Positions 20,429 through 25,156 of a stretch of 25,156 nt of DNA are shown here, one piece after another. Both the position numbers and the translations under genes were made by a program. Position 1 is the first letter of the stretch. The number at the start of each line of letters is the position of its first letter. Origin of the DNA: Intoshia linei (taxonomy: Eukaryota; Orthonectida; Rhopaluridae); the NCBI GenBank assembly GCA_001642005.1, contig LWCA01000509.1, positions 1-25,156 on the forward strand. Reading direction: 5' to 3'. Below the pieces are notes generated by a model. The model made no database searches and was not told the DNA's origin. It saw only the letters and a list, made by a program, of their open reading frames with translations.

Positions 20429-21822
20429 CTAAATATATGTAAATAAAGTGATGTTTTTCTGTAAAAGGTGACGAAATAAATATAAAACTTTTAAAGTAGT
20501 ACTATTCAGGACCGTGGATAAGCGGGATAGGGAGTCAGGATATGTTCTGGTCTACAATTTAATATTTAGACAATAAACAATCGATTAAACAATATATAGA
20601 CGTCCCATTTAAAAAATGTTTATATGGGGTAAAGTTGTGCAAACATTGTAAATATTTTATCAATATATATTCTGTAGATAAACTTGATAAAATATTTACT
20701 CTTTCTATAATTACATTATTATAATTATATACGGATTGATCAAATATAGGATTAGTACTTGTAATGTTATCACAGTATGTTTACCAAATTACTGTATAAT
20801 AATACAGTTAGTTTGGTAATAATTATAAGTGAAGCTGATTCGTTGTTTATTTTTAGAAAAAATGTTTCAATGATACCAAAAATATTTAATGGATAAAATT
20901 GTTCAAATCTAAATAATATCGTTTTTACTCGAAAGTACTCGGAACAATTTGATTTAAATGTTGACAACTCGGTTGTATTCAGTTATTTTTATCAGTACTG
21001 TTTACAAATTAAATTTATTGTAATATCTCAATAGTAAACAGTTCAACTATTATGCAAATGACAATTTGTGAGATTATCCACCTAATAAATATAATGGTCA
21101 GTATTTTTATTATCAATTCATTAGAACCGTCGAATTGATTTCTACGAATTAGATCAATATAATCAATATTTTATGAAATGATTTAATGTTTTGAACTTAT
21201 TTGGTCGTTGTTTATATTTGGAAAGGTTGGAAATTTATCAACATTGACATTTTACAACAGGAAACGGTAAATAAGTCTAAAATTAAATATTATGAACATA
21301 TTTTTGACCAAACCCTTGAAGGATAATTTTTATACCCAATCTTACATGGGAAGTATTTTTCATTAAATTCTTGAATGAGAATTTTCAATTATTTTTTTAC
21401 AAAACTAGAAATTTAAGCTTTAAATTTACAAAAATTTTACTCTAATGCAATTATTCATGAACAGTGATTTAATGTTGTGGAAGAATTTAAAATTTAATTT
21501 CTACACCATTTAACCCTTCCACTTATTTACTATAAATATTTAAATTCTATGTTATGCTTTTATTTATTTTAGTAACTTAAATTGAAAATTTTGATAAATT
21601 ATCGTAATTTAAAAAAATAACATTGAGAACACGTTGAAAATGTAAAATTTAATATCAATAAATTAGTTTTAGAATGACTAGGGCCCAGTCCTATCTAAAA
21701 ATAAAAACAGGATGATGTAATATAGACAAAAAATTCTGAAATTATAATTTTAGATTAATATAATATATAAATTGAGGATTGGAAATGCACAATAATACTG
21801 ATTCAAGATAAAAAACATTTAA
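20429..21822. other. AT-rich DNA, no recognised gene
   Basis: No DPH6 upstream exon is visible here. A short GC-richer island (about 20508-20545, GTGGATAAGCGGGATAGGG) stands out. At 20760 the 15-mer TGTAATGTTATCACA matches 14 of 15 bases of the putative LTR start at 24406, so a decayed solo LTR is possible. The left arm of a 77-bp inverted repeat lies at 20895-20971. A 65-codon minus frame at 20770-20967 overlaps that arm and is not supported. Confidence 0.45.
20895..20971 (+). repeat. Left arm of 77-bp inverted repeat
   Basis: By eye, 72 of 77 bases match the reverse complement of 22192-22268. It includes ATCGTTTTTACTCGAAAGTA and GTTGACAACTCG. The arms are 1220 bp apart, and similarity drops sharply outside them. 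Confidence 0.85.
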
Positions 21823-21953
21823 TTAATATAAAATATCACTATATTGGGTTGATAATGAATTATCAATATCATTTCTCATGGACGATCTTTCCCTGTAGCG
21901 ATCAGATGATTGTTTTCGCTTTAATGCTTTTTTGCGTTCACATTCCTTAATAT
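21823..21953 (-). CDS. Possible terminal exon, charged C-terminal tail
   Basis: On the minus strand a TTATATAG acceptor (AG at 21955-21954) is followed by 131 nt open to TAA at 21823. It encodes a basic, then polar tail including ERKKALKRKQSSDRYRERSS and ending YSDILY. Codon content is richer in G/C than the flanks, which is why it stands out. No upstream exon could be joined and no family is recognised. It lies between the arms of the 77-bp inverted repeat. It may be part of an unrecognised transposon gene, a relic, or chance. Confidence 0.28.
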
Positions 21954-22191
21954 CTATATAATTAATATATCTTAAGTCTATAGCTTGAGTTTTCAATTAT
22001 CTAGTTCGCGTGAGTGTAAATTATAAATTTTAATTTAACATCTGTTGTAAAAAATTAAATTATTGAAAAAAACATGTGAAAACACAAATAGTATAATTAA
22101 AATTAAGTTGTATGTCATACATTTCGGCTTGACAGATATTTAAATAATTTAATGTCATTTCAATTGAAAACGGAATTGTTCAAAGTTGTAT

Positions 22192-22268
22192 CGAGTTGTC
22201 AACAGTTAAATTAAGTTGTTCCGAGTACATTCGAGTAAAAACGATATTATTTAGTTTTGAACAATTTT
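22192..22268 (-). repeat. Right arm of 77-bp inverted repeat
   Basis: This is the reverse complement of 20895-20971 with five mismatches. The pair may be the inner part of transposon terminal repeats or two oppositely oriented copies of one short repeat. Confidence 0.85.
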
Positions 22269-22678
22269 ATTCAAATATAAAATAATATTAACATCAATGT
22301 ATGTGTGTGATTGAACATGGTGAAATCGGTGCAGCATCATCTTAATTCTCTTTTAGGCTAGTAAAATTGCTCTACGAAAGTAATTCGTAAGAAATATATC
22401 GTATATCATAAGAAATATTAATATACCATATTATACCTACAAACCATATTACAAAAAAATTAGAAATATTCTATGGTGTTCACACCAAATAATATTTTTT
22501 GTCAGTTTTATTTTATATAGAACATTCAGTTTAAATACTGACAAATCAATAAGAAAAATACTGACGCGATAAATGCACGCCATAAAAAATGTACTACAAA
22601 AATTAAAATATGACTTTATTTTATGGCATATACTAGCTATGACGTGAGAGGTCTTGAGTTGAGTTGGTGTTGATCAAA

Positions 22679-22755
22679 ATGGTAAGCGTTTCCCGCCAAA
22701 AATTATTTTTTTTCAGTGTAGCCATAAAACTATACGCGACTTTATCCGTTCCTGA
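22679..22755 (+). pseudogene. Possible RPL39 (eL39) gene relic
   Basis: An ATG (22679-22681) is followed at once by a clean 35-bp intron (22682-22716, GTAAG...TTTTTTTTCAG), the usual size in this genome. The next codons read CSHKTIR, so the product would start MCSHKTIR, close to the MSSHKTFR start of ribosomal protein eL39. The frame stops at 22753-22755, and the rest of the 51-residue protein is not cleanly readable; a shifted frame gives RFL plus a basic tail. It may be a decayed non-processed copy. Only about seven residues support this, so confidence is low. Confidence 0.28.
22689..22700. promoter_or_regulatory. E2F-like site TTTCCCGCCAAA
   Basis: This is a full match to the classic E2F element in a region that is otherwise nearly all A/T. 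It lies inside the 35-bp putative intron just after an ATG. Function is unproven. Confidence 0.3.
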
Positions 22756-24405
22756 ACCGTAAAATTTCCAAAAAAAGTACTAAAATTCACACCCCTACTG
22801 CATATGCTCAATGCTTTGGAGTTAACAGCAATTAAATCGTGTCATTTTAAATAAAATATTTTTTCATTTATTCGTTTCATTAAATTGTATTGTATACACT
22901 AAACTAATTCACCACTGTAGTAACGTTTTAAGAAATCTTTCTAAATCAAAATATTGTGAAATTACCCATCGATGATGTTTTAATGATGATTGAATTTAAT
23001 TTGCTTGAAATCATTTCATCCAATAAAACGTGTTGATCCCTAAAATTGTAAAATAATCAAACAATTAAACTATCAGATACAATAAATAATGCGAGTTTCC
23101 GTTTAAGATATTCACTAAAATTCTCTCTGGTTCGTAAAATGGAAGTGGTAACCATAATGAACACCATAAAAAGTGGGCACCTAAACTACACTTCATTAAA
23201 ACCTTAAGAATTTATTATTGTCTCAAGTGATCTAACAAAACATCTAAAATAAAATGTAGTTGATACATTAGATCTCTATTTGTGTATATTTCTTTTATTA
23301 TGAGGTTACCCATACCGACTTTTATCATTCAATATTATTTCAAATCTTGAAAACAACTAAAAACGTCGCAGAGAACAGAAACACGTTAAAAAAGAAATTA
23401 TAAAGCAATTTAAATTTAATTAATTTAAGACAGGTGGGCAAACTTTTTTAGTCAGCGAGAAAAATTTTCATAACAAAAAATTATATTATAAATTATTAAA
23501 TTAGATTTTATAGTGCAATGAAGATATGATTACGAAATTTATTACAACGAAAATATATACTATACTTATTTAAATTGATATTATAATTTTAATACGATAT
23601 TCAAAATCAAATTAAACAATATGCTGTATCACAATAGACTAAAATCCTGCATGGGAAAAAATGTGCCCGCTGGTAGCGGCTTGGCCATCCTGGTTTAAGA
23701 GGTTCAAAACTAAAAGGTCGAAAAAACTACTTTAAACTAAAACATTCCAAAATAGTTTAGTCAAATTAAAGATACAATGTAATCATTTGATTATATTAAA
23801 GTTAATGTAATTTATAATTTTCTAACATCAGGGTAAATGTATATATTCCTCTGTTTATTTACTTTTAGAATTTTTAAAAAACGAATTATAATACATTTTT
23901 GCAAATGAGTGTTTTATCGTATAAGTAATTATCAGAAATTTCCATTTTCAGGTTCAAAAACTCAAATATCCATTACATTATCCAACATTTTGCAAAATAT
24001 AAAAAACTATTGAATAACACTAACAGACAATTTCAGCTGTTTTTCGTGTACCCAGACAAAATTAATATCATGAATCATGATAGAGAACTTTAAAATTTTA
24101 AGAATTAGCTATAATATAGCAACCAAATTACGACCCGCGAATTAGAAATCTATTATTAAAATACACCGGTGATATCTTACAAATTATCATATATCATCAA
24201 CTTATAAATATATATTTGTAGCAATACCATCGGTAACCAAATATATCGCTAATCGTGTAGCTACGGGAATTGCCAGAAGATGAAATAAGAAGATAACTTA
24301 TTTGTATTTTAAACTATAAATTGATCTAATAAACAATTCAACAATTCTTCAATTGTTAAACCCAACTTAGATACTTGTCACAAAATACAAATCTTTACTT
24401 AAGCT
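22756..24405. other. AT-rich DNA with one MITE, no gene seen
   Basis: Apart from the hAT MITE at 23431-23692, I find no open frame with family similarity, no tRNA-like fold and no tandem array. Frames are short and consistent with chance. Confidence 0.5.
23431..23692. mobile_element. hAT MITE C, 262 bp
   Basis: The left end is CAGGTGGGCAAAC and the reverse-complemented right end CAGGATGGCCAAG (10 of 13 matching). Flanks ATTTAAGA (23423-23430) and GTTTAAGA (23693-23700) match at 7 of 8 with TA at positions 4-5. Length and the GC-rich right end (GCCCGCTGGTAGCGGC) resemble the 267-bp element at 14496. Confidence 0.8.
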
Positions 24406-24512
24406 TGTAATGTTGTCACATTTTAAAACTTTATTGATTTGTAATATCGTCCAGAAATTATATTAAATTATATAAGATTTATATTGTAAATATCTTAGTA
24501 TCAAACATTACA
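24406..24512 (+). repeat. Putative short LTR, 107 bp
   Basis: It begins TGTAATGTT and ends AACATTACA, a perfect 9-bp inverted terminal pair with the TG...CA ends of LTRs. It contains a TATA-like TTATATAAG. It stops 14 bp before the gag-like frame. Very short LTRs are known in mag-type Ty3 elements. The second LTR would lie outside the window, so this rests on structure alone. No obvious TGG-type primer binding site follows. Confidence 0.45.
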
Positions 24513-24526
24513 ATATAATTTCTGCA

Positions 24527-25156
24527 GTGTCCAATCTAATCAATAACCTACCCAAATTGGACATTTTAATTGACATACTAAAATTATATATAGGTAAGCA
24601 TGCGAGAGACAAACTGGAAAATTGTAAGTTGAAAGGGTATAATGCCTATAAAAATGAAATATTGTCGTGGAAATCCTATAATGTTTCACTATTGCGAAAA
24701 AAATTCCAAAGCTTAATGAGGAAATCCAATGAAGAGGGTGAAACATTCATTCAAAAACTGTATATATTATCAAAAAATTGTAATTTTACTGACTTAAATG
24801 AAAGAATAAGAGACCAACTAGTATCAGGAATTAATCATCCTAGACTAGAAAATGAATTACTACCAGTAGATTCTCAAGACTTGGAAAAATGTAAACTATT
24901 TGTATTCCAATTTAAAATTATCAATTTTAATTATGGAAAATTTGAAATATCAAAAATTAACTCAAACTATCGATAAAATAATACATTTAAATGTTTGAAT
25001 TGTGGACGTCCAGGGCACTATGCCAAAAATTGTCGAATTGCTCCTTCTAAAGAAACAAAATCAATTCGTGCTATATATAATCAAGAAAAGGAAGAACTTC
25101 ACAAACAACTAACGTTTACTAATGATATCGATGAAGTAACTTTTAATTTCATTATA
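24527..25156 (+). mobile_element. LTR retrotransposon gag region, partial, one internal stop
   Basis: The frame open from about 24500 to 24973 encodes a gag/capsid-like domain with the typical stretch around EEGETFIQKLYILSKNC and RIRDQLVSGI. A TAA at 24974-24976 interrupts it. The same frame then continues open to the window end and carries a CCHC zinc knuckle (Cys 24992, Cys 25001, His 25016, Cys 25031; spacing C-x2-C-x4-H-x4-C), as in Ty3/gypsy nucleocapsids. No ATG is present near the start; the frame opens on GTG. Protease, reverse transcriptase and integrase would lie to the right. Because of the stop the copy may be dead, or the stop may be a readthrough site. The retrotransposon call is solid; the exact clade is not. 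Confidence 0.82.

Noticed and set aside
20508-20545. GC-richer island considered as tRNA or DPH6 exon
   Set aside because: No cloverleaf arms or anticodon loop can be drawn and no DPH6 motif reads in any frame.
1-25156. CRISPR array, operon or prokaryotic signals
   Set aside because: All clear genes are split by spliceosomal-type introns; no regular spacer-repeat array exists.

Overview
The window is animal nuclear DNA: strongly AT-rich, with split genes whose introns are mostly 34-54 bp (GT...TTTAG), a metazoan gene set (DLG5 with an N-terminal CARD, GAK with kinase and J domain, NASP, SEC11, DPH6) and animal-type DNA transposons (Tigger/pogo, hAT) plus the start of an LTR retrotransposon. 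Tiny introns with strong AT bias suggest a reduced or parasitic invertebrate, for example an orthonectid, dicyemid or myxozoan. That placement is inference; the sequence alone does not fix the species.

Layout. Positions 1-3900 are transposon debris: a Tigger-type transposase pseudogene (minus, 191-1178), hAT-like ends (1593, 2302) and a 904-bp pogo/Tigger element with TA target duplication (2531-3434). Next come NASP (plus, 3916-5287, 7 exons) and GAK (plus, 5500-10937, 17 exons). Positions 10938-13332 hold a 744-bp hAT element with internal 114-bp tandem repeats and no convincing gene. SEC11, the signal peptidase catalytic subunit, runs 13333-16523 (plus, 6 exons); two of its introns are swollen, one by hAT elements. 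It meets DLG5 (minus, 16555-19902, 2 exons) tail to tail with 31 bp between stop codons. A small plus-strand ORF (19974-20162) lies between DLG5 and the last exon of DPH6 (minus, 20154-20428). From 20429 to 24405 there is mostly repeat and unexplained AT-rich DNA, with a 77-bp inverted repeat pair, a possible orphan exon, a possible RPL39-like relic and a 262-bp hAT MITE. The window ends inside the gag region of an LTR retrotransposon with a putative 107-bp LTR (24406-25156).

Exon joins were worked out by eye from GT/AG boundaries, reading phase and family similarity. The four complete gene models each sum to a multiple of three: NASP 375 aa, GAK 1049 aa (or 1031), SEC11 178 aa, DLG5 1077 aa. 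The genes are unrelated housekeeping or cell-biology functions (histone chaperoning, clathrin uncoating, signal peptide cleavage, cell polarity, diphthamide synthesis), not one pathway. The most distinctive signals are the compact gene packing, the split between tiny introns and transposon- or repeat-bearing ones, and a family of Buster-like hAT elements, two of which stand back to back sharing one 8-bp target site.
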